Assembly: GCA_937988695.1 (NCBI GenBank)
Contig: CALKHM010000186.1
Span: 1 to 30,901, forward strand
Direction: 5' to 3'
Origin: an uncultured Microbacterium sp.
GTDB taxonomy: Bacteria > Actinomycetota > Actinomycetes > Actinomycetales > Microbacteriaceae
Length of the DNA stretch: 30,901 bases
Position numbers and translations under genes: made by a program. Under the pieces are notes generated by a model, which saw nothing but the letters and a program-made list of their open reading frames with translations, made no database searches and was not told the origin of the DNA. This document shows positions 1 to 7,290 of this stretch, one piece after another. Position 1 is the stretch's first letter, and every line of letters begins with the position of its first letter.

Positions 1-189
1 GCCCGGGGTCAGGATGCCGGAAGGCAGCAGGTGCAGAGCGTACTTCTCATCACCGACCACCACGGTGTGCCCGGCGTTGTTGCCGCCGTTGAACTTCACG
101 ACCCAGTCCGTGCGGTCGGCGAGCAGGTCGGTCGCCTTGCCCTTCCCCTCGTCTCCCCATTGCACTCCGACGATGACGATTCCTGGCAT
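1..189 (-). CDS. purA: Adenylosuccinate synthetase, N-terminal part (cut by window edge)
   Basis: This is the first 63 codons of adenylosuccinate synthetase, which uses GTP to join IMP and aspartate in the committed step to AMP in the cytoplasm. Translating the minus strand from the ATG at 189 gives MPGIVIVGVQWGDEGKGKAT, which holds the family's GDEGKGK GTP-binding loop (residues 12-18). Residues 35-41 (FNGGNNAGHT region) are the conserved IMP-binding segment. The catalytic Asp (D13) and His (H41) of the family are present. The frame is open to base 1, so about 360 further residues lie outside the window. A G-rich stretch about 8 nt upstream of the ATG may serve as ribosome-binding site. It is divergently arranged from the Pr6Pr gene. 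Identification is close to certain from the motif. Confidence 0.96.
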   Translation of the reverse strand, partial: MPGIVIVGVQWGDEGKGKATDLLADRTDWVVKFNGGNNAGHTVVVGDEKYALHLLPSGILTPG

Positions 190-228
190 GAGACGACCCC
201 CGGAAGGTGTGGGAACGGGTTACGCCCC

Positions 229-234
229 ATCCTA
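229..234 (-). promoter_or_regulatory. Putative purA -10 box
   Basis: On the minus strand these bases read TAGGAT, a TANNNT -10 hexamer inside GATAGGAT, about 40 nt upstream of the purA ATG. This would give a leader of roughly 33 nt. No good -35 hexamer is visible because the expected site runs into GC-rich DNA. Confidence 0.4.
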
Positions 235-284
235 TCGGGCCGCCCGACAGCGCCGACGAAACCCGCTCGGGATGGATGTCCCGG

Positions 285-430
285 CCCACCGCACCCGTGG
301 TCGCAGCCCACCACGCCCGTGGCTCCGGCCCACCACGCCCGTGGCCGCAGCCCACCGCACCCGTGGTCCCGGCCCACCGCGCCCGTGGCCGCGAGCTGCC
401 GCGCCCGTGGCCGCGAGCTGCCGCGCCCAG
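285..430. repeat. 22-bp tandem repeat array, about 6.5 copies
   Basis: Six full 22-bp units begin at 285, 307, 329, 351, 373 and 395, and a partial seventh begins at 417. The shared core is CGCCCGTGG or CACCCGTGG, preceded by CCCACC (units 1-5) or GCTGCC (units 6-7). The last two units differ from the first five in the same way, which suggests stepwise local duplication. The array fills the purA/Pr6Pr spacer and ends exactly at the -10 box of the next gene. The period is not a multiple of three and no convincing gene reads through it. Confidence 0.9.
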
Positions 431-436
431 TAGTGT
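431..436 (+). promoter_or_regulatory. -10 box for a leaderless Pr6Pr transcript
   Basis: TAGTGT fits TANNNT and ends 6 nt before the ATG at 443, so transcription would begin at or near the start codon. No Shine-Dalgarno sequence precedes the ATG, which agrees with a leaderless message. The -35 region lies inside the 22-bp repeat array. Confidence 0.5.
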
Positions 437-442
437 GGCGCC

Positions 443-1195
443 ATGACCACGCCCGCCACCGAGGCCGCGACTCGTTCCGTCGAGGCGACCGGCCTGTCCT
501 GGTGGCCGTGGGCGCGCGTCGCCGTGGCAGCGCTGATCATCGCGGCGCTCGTCGCGCAGGCGTCGGTGAGCATCGGCGGTGCGGTGGATGCGCATCGGGA
601 TGTCGCGACGACGACGGTGAACTTCTTCAGCTTCTTCACTGTGCTCTCGAACCTGCTGGCCGCCATCGTGCTGGCGTGGGCGGCAGGCTGGGCGCTGACC
701 GCCGGGCGCGCGCGGGCGGGCGACCCACGCGGACTCGCGATAGCGCTGGCGTGTGTCACGACCTACATGATCGTCACCGGGATCGTCTACAACACGCTGT
801 TGCGCGGCATCCCGCTCCCGCAGGGCACCACCGTGGAGTGGGCCAACGAGGTGCTGCACGTGGCAGGGCCCCTGTTCCTGCTGGTCGACCTGCTGCTCGC
901 ACCGCGGCGACGGCTCCTCGGCTGGGGCGCGGTCGGCGCCGTGCTCGCCTTTCCCATCGTGTGGCTGGCCTACACGCTCGTGCGCGGGCCGGTCACCGTG
1001 AATCCGATCACCGGCGATGCCTGGTGGTACCCCTACCCGTTCCTGAACCCGCACACCTTCGCGAACGGCTACGGCACTGTCGTGCTGTACATCATCGGCA
1101 TCGCGATCGTCATCGCCGCCGTCGCGGGCGGCGTCGTGGGGGTGGGGCGGCGGCGAGGGCGTCAGGGCATGCGCGCACTCCCGGAAAGCGAGTGA
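443..1195 (+). CDS. Pr6Pr family membrane protein
   Basis: This 250-residue integral membrane protein has about six hydrophobic segments (roughly residues 24-46, 62-84, 98-118, 135-152, 158-176 and 208-236). It carries the landmarks of the actinobacterial Pr6Pr family: FFSFFTVLSNLL after the first helix, TGIVYNTLLRG, then WANEVLHVAGPLFLLVDLLL, and the WYPYPFLNP motif before the last helix. The biochemical role of the family is not established, so no function is assigned. The ATG at 443 is chosen because the -10 box TAGTGT lies 6 nt before it and no earlier start gives a sensible N terminus. The short C-terminal tail is basic (GVGRRRGRQ). It stands alone, with purA divergent and argG 75 nt downstream under its own promoter. 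Confidence 0.85.
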   Translation: MTTPATEAATRSVEATGLSWWPWARVAVAALIIAALVAQASVSIGGAVDAHRDVATTTVNFFSFFTVLSNLLAAIVLAWAAGWALTAGRARAGDPRGLAIALACVTTYMIVTGIVYNTLLRGIPLPQGTTVEWANEVLHVAGPLFLLVDLLLAPRRRLLGWGAVGAVLAFPIVWLAYTLVRGPVTVNPITGDAWWYPYPFLNPHTFANGYGTVVLYIIGIAIVIAAVAGGVVGVGRRRGRQGMRALPESE

Positions 1196-1257
1196 CGAGC
1201 GCGGCGAGGGCCCCCGGCGGCAGCGACCGGCGGCCGGGAGCGGCCGGGCACCCTCAG

Positions 1258-1263
1258 TAGACT
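1258..1263 (+). promoter_or_regulatory. -10 box for a leaderless argG transcript
   Basis: TAGACT (TANNNT) ends 7 nt before the argG ATG at 1271, which places the transcription start at or beside the start codon. The bases before the ATG (TTGAGCGC) contain no purine-rich ribosome-binding site. No ArgR-like box could be recognised nearby. Confidence 0.5.
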
Positions 1264-1270
1264 TGAGCGC

Positions 1271-2701
1271 ATGTCGAAGGTCCTGCAGTCCCTCCCCGTC
1301 GGCGAGCGCGTCGGCATCGCCTTCTCGGGTGGTCTTGACACCTCGGTCGCCGTCGCCTGGATGCGCGACAAGGGTGCGATCCCGTGCACGTACACCGGGG
1401 ATCTGGGGCAGCCCGACGAGACCGACATCGACGCGATCCCGGGCCGGGCCGCTCAATACGGCGCGGAGGTCTCACGCCTGGTCGACTGCAAGCGCGCGCT
1501 CGTCGAAGAGGGCTTCGGCGCCCTGGCATGCGGCGCCTTCCACATCCGTTCCGCCGGCCGCACCTACTTCAACACGACGCCCATCGGCCGCGCCGTCACC
1601 GGCACGCTGCTGGTGCGCGCGATGAAGGAGGACGGCGTGGACATCTGGGGCGACGGCTCCACCTACAAGGGCAACGACATCGAGCGGTTCTACCGTTACG
1701 GGCTGCTGGCCAACCCCGCGCTGCGCATCTACAAGCCATGGCTCGACCCCGACTTCGTGGGCGAGCTCGGCGGCCGGGCCGAGATGTCGGCGTGGCTCGT
1801 CGAGCACGGCTTCCCCTATCGCGACGCGGCCGAGAAGGCGTACTCCACGGACGCCAACATCTGGGGCGCCACACACGAGGCGAAGACCCTCGAGCACCTC
1901 GACGTGTCGCTGGAGACCGTCGAGCCGATCATGGGCGTGCGGTTCTGGGATCCGGCCGTCGAGATCGCCACGGAGGATGTCACCGTCACGTTCGACGAGG
2001 GTCGGCCGGTCGCGCTGGACGGCGTCGGGTTCGACGACCCCGTCGCGCTCGTGCTCGAGGCCAACCGCATCGGAGGACGGCACGGGCTGGGGATGAGCGA
2101 CCAGATCGAGAACCGCATCATCGAGGCGAAGTCACGAGGGATCTACGAGGCGCCCGGCATGGCGCTGCTGTTCATCGCGTACGAGCGCCTGGTCAACAGC
2201 ATCCTCAACGAGGACACCCTCGCGACGTACCACGAGCAGGGGCGGCGCCTGGGCCGGCTGATGTACGAGGGCCGCTGGCTCGAGCCGCAGGCGCTCATGC
2301 TGCGTGAGTCGGTGCAGAAGTGGGTGGGCTCGTCGATCACCGGCACCGTCACGCTGCGACTGCGCCGTGGCGAGGACTACACGATCCTCGACACCGTCGC
2401 GGCCGGCATGTCGTACGCGCCCGAGAAGCTGTCGATGGAGAGAGTGGGAGACGCCGCGTTCGGCCCGACCGACCGGATCGGCCAGCTGACGATGCGCAAC
2501 CTCGACATCGCCGACTCGCGGGCGCGGCTCGAGCAGTACGCGGCGAAGGGACTGATTGGCGGCGCGACCGGGGAGCTCGTGGGCCGGCTCGAGCAGGGCG
2601 CCGCCGACGAGATCGCCGAGGGCACGGCCGAGACGCAGCAGGCGGTGGCCGCGGTCGATGAGGCCGTCGAAGGAGCGGCGTTCGACGCCGGCACCGACTG
2701 A
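1271..2701 (+). CDS. argG: Argininosuccinate synthase
   Basis: This 476-residue cytoplasmic enzyme condenses citrulline and aspartate with ATP to argininosuccinate, the penultimate step of arginine synthesis. The N-type ATP pyrophosphatase loop SGGLDTS is at residues 19-25. Other conserved family stretches are YTGDLGQPDETD, the citrulline/aspartate-binding GRTYFNTTPIGRAVTG region, the GDGSTYKGNDIERF segment and SGxANIWG-like STDANIWGATHEAK. The length and the KGNDIERF block match the longer class typified by E. coli ArgG (447 residues) rather than the roughly 400-residue class found in many actinobacteria. The extra residues are a C-terminal Ala/Glu-rich tail (about 445-476). It is monocistronic here, and the rest of arg is not nearby. 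Confidence 0.97.
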   Translation: MSKVLQSLPVGERVGIAFSGGLDTSVAVAWMRDKGAIPCTYTGDLGQPDETDIDAIPGRAAQYGAEVSRLVDCKRALVEEGFGALACGAFHIRSAGRTYFNTTPIGRAVTGTLLVRAMKEDGVDIWGDGSTYKGNDIERFYRYGLLANPALRIYKPWLDPDFVGELGGRAEMSAWLVEHGFPYRDAAEKAYSTDANIWGATHEAKTLEHLDVSLETVEPIMGVRFWDPAVEIATEDVTVTFDEGRPVALDGVGFDDPVALVLEANRIGGRHGLGMSDQIENRIIEAKSRGIYEAPGMALLFIAYERLVNSILNEDTLATYHEQGRRLGRLMYEGRWLEPQALMLRESVQKWVGSSITGTVTLRLRRGEDYTILDTVAAGMSYAPEKLSMERVGDAAFGPTDRIGQLTMRNLDIADSRARLEQYAAKGLIGGATGELVGRLEQGAADEIAEGTAETQQAVAAVDEAVEGAAFDAGTD

Positions 2702-2750
2702 CGGCGCCGGCGGCATGTCGGGTGTGCCGGATCTTCGTCGAGAAGCGGCA

Positions 2751-2810
2751 TCCCGGCTGAGAGTCCTCGCGTCGCACGGATCCCGGCTGAGAGTCCTCGC
2801 GTCGCACGGA
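2751..2810. repeat. Exact 30-bp tandem duplication
   Basis: Two identical 30-bp units, 2751-2780 and 2781-2810, each begin TCCCGGCTGAGAG and end TCGCACGGA. They lie in the argG/tetR spacer. Just downstream a GC-rich palindrome (GATCCC...GGGATC, 2809-2825) could form a hairpin, but it has no T tract. The rest of the spacer to 2900 holds nothing recognisable. Confidence 0.95.
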
Positions 2811-2900
2811 TCCCCGGCCGGGATCGCGATCCTCGAATGACGGATGCCACCGCTCGACAGGGACACGCGGCCAGCCGAAGGCGACGGCACAGACTGCTGA

Positions 2901-2926
2901 GAGTTTGCACAGCATTGTGCAAACTC
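2901..2926. promoter_or_regulatory. Perfect palindromic operator, likely for the TetR protein
   Basis: Arms of 11 bp, GAGTTTGCACA and TGTGCAAACTC, are exact reverse complements around a 4-bp GCAT centre. It lies immediately upstream of the tetR -35 hexamer. Size and symmetry suit a TetR dimer site. Binding by the neighbouring TetR protein is inference. Confidence 0.75.
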
Positions 2927-2958
2927 GTTTGTACACACGCTTGTGCAAGTTCTACGCT
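2927..2958 (+). promoter_or_regulatory. tetR promoter with a second, imperfect operator
   Basis: A -35 TTGTAC (2929-2934) and a -10 TACGCT (2953-2958) are 18 bp apart. The -10 ends 6 nt before the ATG at 2965, so the transcript would be leaderless. The stretch 2927-2950 repeats the half sites of the upstream palindrome (GTTTGTACA and TGTGCAAGT) with a 6-bp instead of a 4-bp centre. It overlaps the -35 and spacer, which suggests direct repression of its own operon. Confidence 0.65.
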
Positions 2959-2964
2959 GGACGC

Positions 2965-3564
2965 ATGTCCGTTCCGCTTCCCCGCCGTAAGGATGCCGCG
3001 CACAACCGCGCAGCCATCCTCATCGCCGCCGTCGCTGTGCTCGCCGATGATCCGCTGGCCTCGGTCGACACGATCACGAAGGCCGCCGGCCTGTCCCGTC
3101 GAGCCTTCTACGGCCACTTCGAGGATCGCGACGCGCTGATCACCGCGGTCATCGCCGAGGGAGCCGAGCGCTTCAACGCGATCGCGGCAGCGGTCACCGA
3201 CGACGACCCGCGGATCGCGCTCGCGCACCTCGCGACCGCGCTGTGGGGCGAGGCCGAGCACGTGCATGCGGCAGCCGCGATCGCCTTGAACGACCGACTC
3301 GTGCGCAGGACGGCCGAGGCCCTTGCCCCCGTGCGTGCGCGACTCGGCGAGATCTGCCGGAGCGGCTACGAGCGCGAGGTGCTGCGCCGCGACATCCCGC
3401 CCGCGGTCACTGCACGTCTGGTCGAGGAGGCCGCGCGCGGGGTGATCACGCACATCGACCCGCAGACGACGCGCGAGCACCGGTTGGCGACGCGGGCGGT
3501 GCTCAGCGTCGCCGGAGTGGACTGGAGCGAGATCGACGACCTGATCGACCAGGAGCGGGCATGA
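2965..3564 (+). CDS. TetR/AcrR family transcriptional regulator
   Basis: This 199-residue regulator has an N-terminal TetR helix-turn-helix at about residues 33-54 (SVDTITKAAGLSRRAFYGHF), followed by the usual basic/aromatic end of the DNA-binding domain and a helical ligand domain to the C terminus. The ATG at 2965 is chosen over an in-frame ATG at 2905 because the promoter (-10 at 2953-2958) and the operator pair lie between them. The stop codon overlaps the next start (ATGA, 3561-3564), so it is co-transcribed with the ABC-like and YhgE genes. It most likely represses that operon. The ligand is unknown, although regulators of this kind often sense compounds handled by the linked membrane protein. 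Confidence 0.9.
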   Translation: MSVPLPRRKDAAHNRAAILIAAVAVLADDPLASVDTITKAAGLSRRAFYGHFEDRDALITAVIAEGAERFNAIAAAVTDDDPRIALAHLATALWGEAEHVHAAAAIALNDRLVRRTAEALAPVRARLGEICRSGYEREVLRRDIPPAVTARLVEEAARGVITHIDPQTTREHRLATRAVLSVAGVDWSEIDDLIDQERA

Positions 3565-4568
3565 GGATCGAGTTGCACGATGTGGCGAAGGGCCCCGCGC
3601 GCGCTCGCGCCCTCGAGCCCACCTCGACGGCGTTCGAGACCGGCACCGCCGTGCTCGTCGAAGCGGAGACCGAGCAGCGCCCCACCGTGCTGGGGCTGAT
3701 CGCGTCGGGGCGGATGAGGCCCGACGCCGGCGCGGTCCTCGTCGACGGCCTCTCCGACGCGCGCCGCATCCGTGTGCGCACCGCCCTCGTGGACGCGCCG
3801 GACGTCTGCGATCCCGCCCCGGATGTCACCGTGTACGGCCTCGTCGAAGAAGAGCTCATGTTCGCCGGACGCCCGGCGAACCTCATCTCGGCTCGCCGAT
3901 GGCTCGACGAGAACGGCTTCGGCGCGCTCGGCCGGATGCCGATCTCGGCCGTCGCCCCGCGCGAACGCATCTCGCTGCTGCTCGAGCTGACCGCCTTGCG
4001 CACGCGCGTCGAGGCGATGGTGCTCGTCTCGCCCGACCGGCACGGCGGCGACCCCCGCGACTGGTGGCGAGTCGTCGAGGACTTCGCTGCTCGTGGCTAC
4101 GCCATGCTCGTGGTCGCCGGTCGCGCATCGGCGACGGTGCTGCGCGGCACGGACGTCGCGGCCGACCTCGGCGCGGTCGCCGACGAGGGCGATGCCGTCG
4201 GCTCCACGCTCGGCCACACGCGCGGCTCCACGCTCGGCCACACGCGCGGCCAAGAGAACATTCCGGATGCGGCATGCGATGAACTGCCCCGGCCGAAGGA
4301 CGTCTTCGACGAGCCCGACGACACGGCGGGCCAGCAGCGGCCGCCGGTCGCGCTCGGCACGACGGGACGGCACGATCCCGTCATCCACGACGACTTCCTC
4401 ATCTACGACGACCCGGGCGACGGGGCGGGCGGGTCGGTGTCTGACGCCCGCGCCGACGCCGCAGAGCACGACGACGCCGCAGACGCAGCAGACGACGCAG
4501 ACCCCGACGACGCAGACGACGACGCAGGCGCCGCAGACCCCGACGCCGCAGAGGAGGACCAGCGGTGA
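3561..4568 (+). CDS. Degenerate ABC-ATPase-like protein with acidic tail
   Basis: This 335-residue protein has an N-terminal half (about 1-200) that follows the order of an ABC nucleotide-binding domain but lacks its catalytic residues. Residues 27-63 match the shape of the Walker A region and the following RPDAG..LVDG turn, yet the loop reads EAETEQRPT, with no GxxGxGK(S/T). The signature region reads ISAVAPRERIS (about 128-138) instead of LSGGQ. The Walker B region ends LVSPDRHGGDPRDW, without the Asp-Glu pair. The C-terminal 120 residues are disordered and very acidic (Asp/Ala repeats), after a duplicated GSTLGHTR. It overlaps tetR by 4 nt and yhgE by 4 nt (GTGA). It probably acts as a non-hydrolysing partner or adaptor of the YhgE protein. 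This is inference, and ATP binding looks unlikely. Confidence 0.7.
   Translation: MRIELHDVAKGPARARALEPTSTAFETGTAVLVEAETEQRPTVLGLIASGRMRPDAGAVLVDGLSDARRIRVRTALVDAPDVCDPAPDVTVYGLVEEELMFAGRPANLISARRWLDENGFGALGRMPISAVAPRERISLLLELTALRTRVEAMVLVSPDRHGGDPRDWWRVVEDFAARGYAMLVVAGRASATVLRGTDVAADLGAVADEGDAVGSTLGHTRGSTLGHTRGQENIPDAACDELPRPKDVFDEPDDTAGQQRPPVALGTTGRHDPVIHDDFLIYDDPGDGAGGSVSDARADAAEHDDAADAADDADPDDADDDAGAADPDAAEEDQR
4200..4247. repeat. Exact 24-bp in-frame tandem duplication
   Basis: Two identical 24-bp units (4200-4223 and 4224-4247) encode GSTLGHTR twice within the linker of the ABC-like protein. The reading frame is kept. Confidence 0.95.
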
Positions 4569-6448
4569 AGATCCCCGCCATGATCGCCGCCGAGCTGCGG
4601 CGGCTGACCTCCACGAAGATGGGCGTTCTGGCCCTGATCGCCCTGGTGGCCGTGCCGATCCTCTACGGCGGACTGTACCTCTGGGCGAACCAGGACCCGT
4701 ATGGCAAGTTCAGCGAGGTGCCCGTGGCGCTCGTCGACGACGACCAGGGCTCGGGCGAGGTGAACTACGGCGACAAGATCGCCGACGAGCTGCTCGAGGG
4801 CAAGGCGTTCGCGTGGCACCGGATGACGGCGACCGAGGCCGCGGACGCACTGCACCGCGGCGAGGTCGACTTCTCGGTGACGATCCCGAAGGACTTCTCC
4901 GACGCCCTCACCAGCGTCTCAAGCGGCGATCCCCGTCAGGCGCGGATCGAGCTGGAGACCAACGACGCGAACAACTACCTCGCCTCGACGATCGGCGACC
5001 AGGCGGTCGAGAAGATCCGCTCGTCCGTCGCCCAGCTCGTCGGCCGTGAGGCGGCCGGTCGCATGCTCACCGCATTGTCCGACATCCGCGGAGATCTCCT
5101 CACCGCCGCAGACGGTGCCGGCCGGATCAACGACGGCGCGCAGGCCGCCTCCGACGGTGCCGGCACGCTGCGCGACGGCGCATCCCAGCTGGCGACCGGC
5201 GCGAAGAAGCTGTCCGCGGGCGCCCACCAGGTCGCCGACGGCGCGGCGCAGCTCGCACGGGGTGCGAAGAAGGTCGCCGACGGGGCGCACCAGGTAGCCG
5301 CCGGCACGAGCGAGATCGCGGGCTACGCCGACGAGGCCGGCAGAGCCGTGCAGGCGGTCACCGACGCGCTACCCGGAGCTCGGCGCGACATCGCGCAGGC
5401 GATGCGCGACCAGGGGCTCGCGCAGGACCAGATCGACGAGGTGCTGACCGCCCTCGACCCCGTCGCCGACAAGCTGCGCACCGGCGACGCGAAGGTGCAC
5501 GATGCCGTCGGCAGGATCGACCGGCTCGCGGCGGGCGCTGCGCAGGTCGCGAGCGGCGCCGATCAGCTCGCGACGGGCGCGACACGCGTGTCGTCGGGAG
5601 CGGCGCAGGTCGCCGACGGGACGGACGCCGCGGTGAGCGGCGCGGTACAGCTACGGGGCGGCGCCGCGTCGCTTCAGCAGGGGCTGGGCACCCTGCACGA
5701 CGGAGTGACCCAGCTACGCGACGGCCTCGCTGACGGCGCCGCGCAGATCCCGGCATCCACGAAGGACCTCCGCGCGGCCCAGGCGAAGACCATCGCCGAT
5801 CCCGTCCAGACCGCATCGGGAAAGGTGGCCGCCGCCGAGGACTACGGCGCGGGCCTGGCGCCGTTCTTCGCCGCGCTGGCCGGATGGATCGGCATCTACG
5901 CGCTGTTCCTCATCGTCAAGCCGGTGTCCAAACGGGCGGTCACGGCGCTGCGCAAGCCGGTGCGGGTCACGATGGCGGGCTGGCTGACCCCGGCGCTGCT
6001 AGGCGGCGTGCAGATGGTCGGGCTGTTCGGTGTGCTCGCGCTGGCGCTCGGGTTCGGGTTCGCCAACCCGTGGGGAACGCTCGGCGTCATGGTCGCGGCA
6101 TCCTTCACCTACGCGGCCATCATCCTGGCGCTGAACGTCTGGCTCGGTTCCGTCGGGCAGTTCCTCGGTCTCGTGCTGATGGTGCTGCAGCTGGTCGTCG
6201 CCGGCGGCACGTTCCCCTGGCAGACGCTGCCGGCGCCGCTGGCCGCGCTGCACCACGTGCTGCCGATGGGCTTCGTGGTCGATGCCATGCGTCAGCTCAT
6301 GTACGGCGGTGACCTCGGCCGGGCCGGGTCCGACCTGCTGGTGCTGGCCGGCTGGCTCGTGGCGGCCCTCGCGCTGGCGGCCCTGGGGGTGACCCGCATG
6401 ACCCACCGCCGCACCCTGCGCGACCTGCAGCCCAGCCTGATCGGGTGA
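4565..6448 (+). CDS. YhgE/Pip family membrane protein
   Basis: This 627-residue protein has the YhgE/Pip (phage-infection-protein) architecture. There is one N-terminal transmembrane helix (about residues 19-41) followed by an extracytoplasmic segment with the family's VALVDDDQGS motif. A long repetitive region (about 165-390) is built of GA.QLA.GA..VADGA units predicted to be coiled-coil or helical rod. A C-terminal ABC-2-like membrane domain (about 430-620) has five or six helices and a PFFAALAGWIGIY entry. The family includes Lactococcus Pip and is related to the EsaA component of type VII secretion. An export role is plausible but unproved here. The start is GTG at 4565, with GAGGACC upstream, overlapping the previous stop. 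It is the last gene of the tetR operon. Confidence 0.9.
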   Translation: MKIPAMIAAELRRLTSTKMGVLALIALVAVPILYGGLYLWANQDPYGKFSEVPVALVDDDQGSGEVNYGDKIADELLEGKAFAWHRMTATEAADALHRGEVDFSVTIPKDFSDALTSVSSGDPRQARIELETNDANNYLASTIGDQAVEKIRSSVAQLVGREAAGRMLTALSDIRGDLLTAADGAGRINDGAQAASDGAGTLRDGASQLATGAKKLSAGAHQVADGAAQLARGAKKVADGAHQVAAGTSEIAGYADEAGRAVQAVTDALPGARRDIAQAMRDQGLAQDQIDEVLTALDPVADKLRTGDAKVHDAVGRIDRLAAGAAQVASGADQLATGATRVSSGAAQVADGTDAAVSGAVQLRGGAASLQQGLGTLHDGVTQLRDGLADGAAQIPASTKDLRAAQAKTIADPVQTASGKVAAAEDYGAGLAPFFAALAGWIGIYALFLIVKPVSKRAVTALRKPVRVTMAGWLTPALLGGVQMVGLFGVLALALGFGFANPWGTLGVMVAASFTYAAIILALNVWLGSVGQFLGLVLMVLQLVVAGGTFPWQTLPAPLAALHHVLPMGFVVDAMRQLMYGGDLGRAGSDLLVLAGWLVAALALAALGVTRMTHRRTLRDLQPSLIG

Positions 6449-6516
6449 CGTCCCCTGGGGAGGCGGGTGCTGCCCCACCGCGGGACGCCGCGCCGCCCGT
6501 GGTTTGCGTACGCCGA

Positions 6517-6526
6517 CGATATGCGC
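6517..6526 (+). promoter_or_regulatory. Candidate VanR box upstream of vanR
   Basis: CGATATGCGC here is identical to a 10-mer at 11180-11189 upstream of vanH. It lies just upstream of the vanR -10 box, where a response regulator would contact RNA polymerase. The role as a VanR site is inference from this sharing alone. Confidence 0.35.
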
Positions 6527-6533
6527 CGACTCG

Positions 6534-6539
6534 TACCAT
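6534..6539 (+). promoter_or_regulatory. -10 box for a leaderless vanR transcript
   Basis: TACCAT (TANNNT) ends 7 nt before the ATG at 6547. No -35 hexamer occurs at the right distance, because TTGCGT at 6504-6509 is 24 bp away. This would fit an activator-dependent promoter. Confidence 0.45.
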
Positions 6540-6546
6540 CGACATC

Positions 6547-7290
6547 ATGCGCGTGTTGGTGGTCGAGGATGAGCTGTACATGGCAGAGGCCATCCGCGAC
6601 GGACTGCGCCTGGAGGCCATCGCCGCCGACATCGCCGGTGACGGCGACACCGCGCTTGAGCTGCTCGGCATCAATGCCTACGACATCGCCGTGCTCGACC
6701 GCGACATCCCGGGCCCGAGCGGCGACGAGGTGGCCGCCCGGATCGTGGACTCCGGCAGCGGCATCCCCATTCTCATGCTCACCGCGGCCGACCGGATCGA
6801 CGACAAGGAGACCGGCTTCGAGCTCGGCGCCGACGACTACCTCACGAAACCGTTCGCACTGCGCGAGCTGGTGCTGCGGCTGCGCGCCCTCGACCGGCGA
6901 CGCGTGCACAGCCGGCCGCCCGTCCAGGAGATCGCGGGCCTGCGCCTGGATCCGTTTCGCCGCGAGGTGTATCGCGATGGCCGGTACATCGCCCTGACCC
7001 GCAAGCAGTTCGCCGTGCTCGAGGTGCTGATGACAGCCGCCGGCGGCGTCATCAGCGCCGAGGAGCTGCTCGAGCGCGCCTGGGACGAGAACGCCGACCC
7101 GTTCACGAACGCGGTGCGCATCACGGTCTCGGCGCTGCGCAAACGCCTCGGCGAGCCCTGGCTCATCGCCACCGTGCCCGGCGTGGGATATCGCATCGAC
7201 ACCGGACCGGATGCCGCGGGGCAGGATGCCGCCCCACAGGATGCCGCCCCACAGGATGCCGCCGCGCAGGAGCTGGGCCGCCATGCGTAG
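6547..7290 (+). CDS. vanR: VanR-like response regulator (OmpR/PhoB family)
   Basis: This 247-residue two-component response regulator has a receiver domain at residues 1-115, with acidic pocket E7/D8, phospho-acceptor D51 (VLDRDIPG), switch T79 and K101 (TKPF). The C-terminal winged helix is at about 128-222 (ALTRKQFAVLEVLMTA...NAVRITVSALRKRL...TVPGVGYRI). The name is given by context: it is coupled to a histidine kinase and faces a vanHAX operon. VanR activates vanHAX in known clusters. The ATG at 6547 fits the receiver start MRVLVVEDE and a -10 box 7 nt upstream. The C-terminal 25 residues are an AAPQD repeat made by a 15-bp tandem duplication. The stop overlaps the vanS start by 8 nt. It could in principle regulate other genes as well. 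Confidence 0.85.
   Translation: MRVLVVEDELYMAEAIRDGLRLEAIAADIAGDGDTALELLGINAYDIAVLDRDIPGPSGDEVAARIVDSGSGIPILMLTAADRIDDKETGFELGADDYLTKPFALRELVLRLRALDRRRVHSRPPVQEIAGLRLDPFRREVYRDGRYIALTRKQFAVLEVLMTAAGGVISAEELLERAWDENADPFTNAVRITVSALRKRLGEPWLIATVPGVGYRIDTGPDAAGQDAAPQDAAPQDAAAQELGRHA
7222..7266. repeat. 15-bp tandem repeat, three units
   Basis: Two exact 15-bp units (CAGGATGCCGCCCCA at 7222-7236 and 7237-7251) and a diverged third (7252-7266) encode the AAPQD repeats at the end of the VanR-like protein, directly before the vanS start. Confidence 0.9.

Noticed and set aside
285..430. CRISPR array
   Set aside because: Units are contiguous 22-bp tandem repeats without unique spacers, and no cas gene is near.
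50..1456. A 468-residue open frame on the minus strand across purA, the Pr6Pr gene and argG
   Set aside because: It runs antisense to well-supported genes, is Arg/Gly/Ala rich as shadow frames in GC-rich DNA are, and has no domain or start signal.
2809..2825. Terminator of argG
   Set aside because: GATCCC/GGGATC can pair, but the loop is tight and GC-only with no T tract, so it is not listed as a feature.
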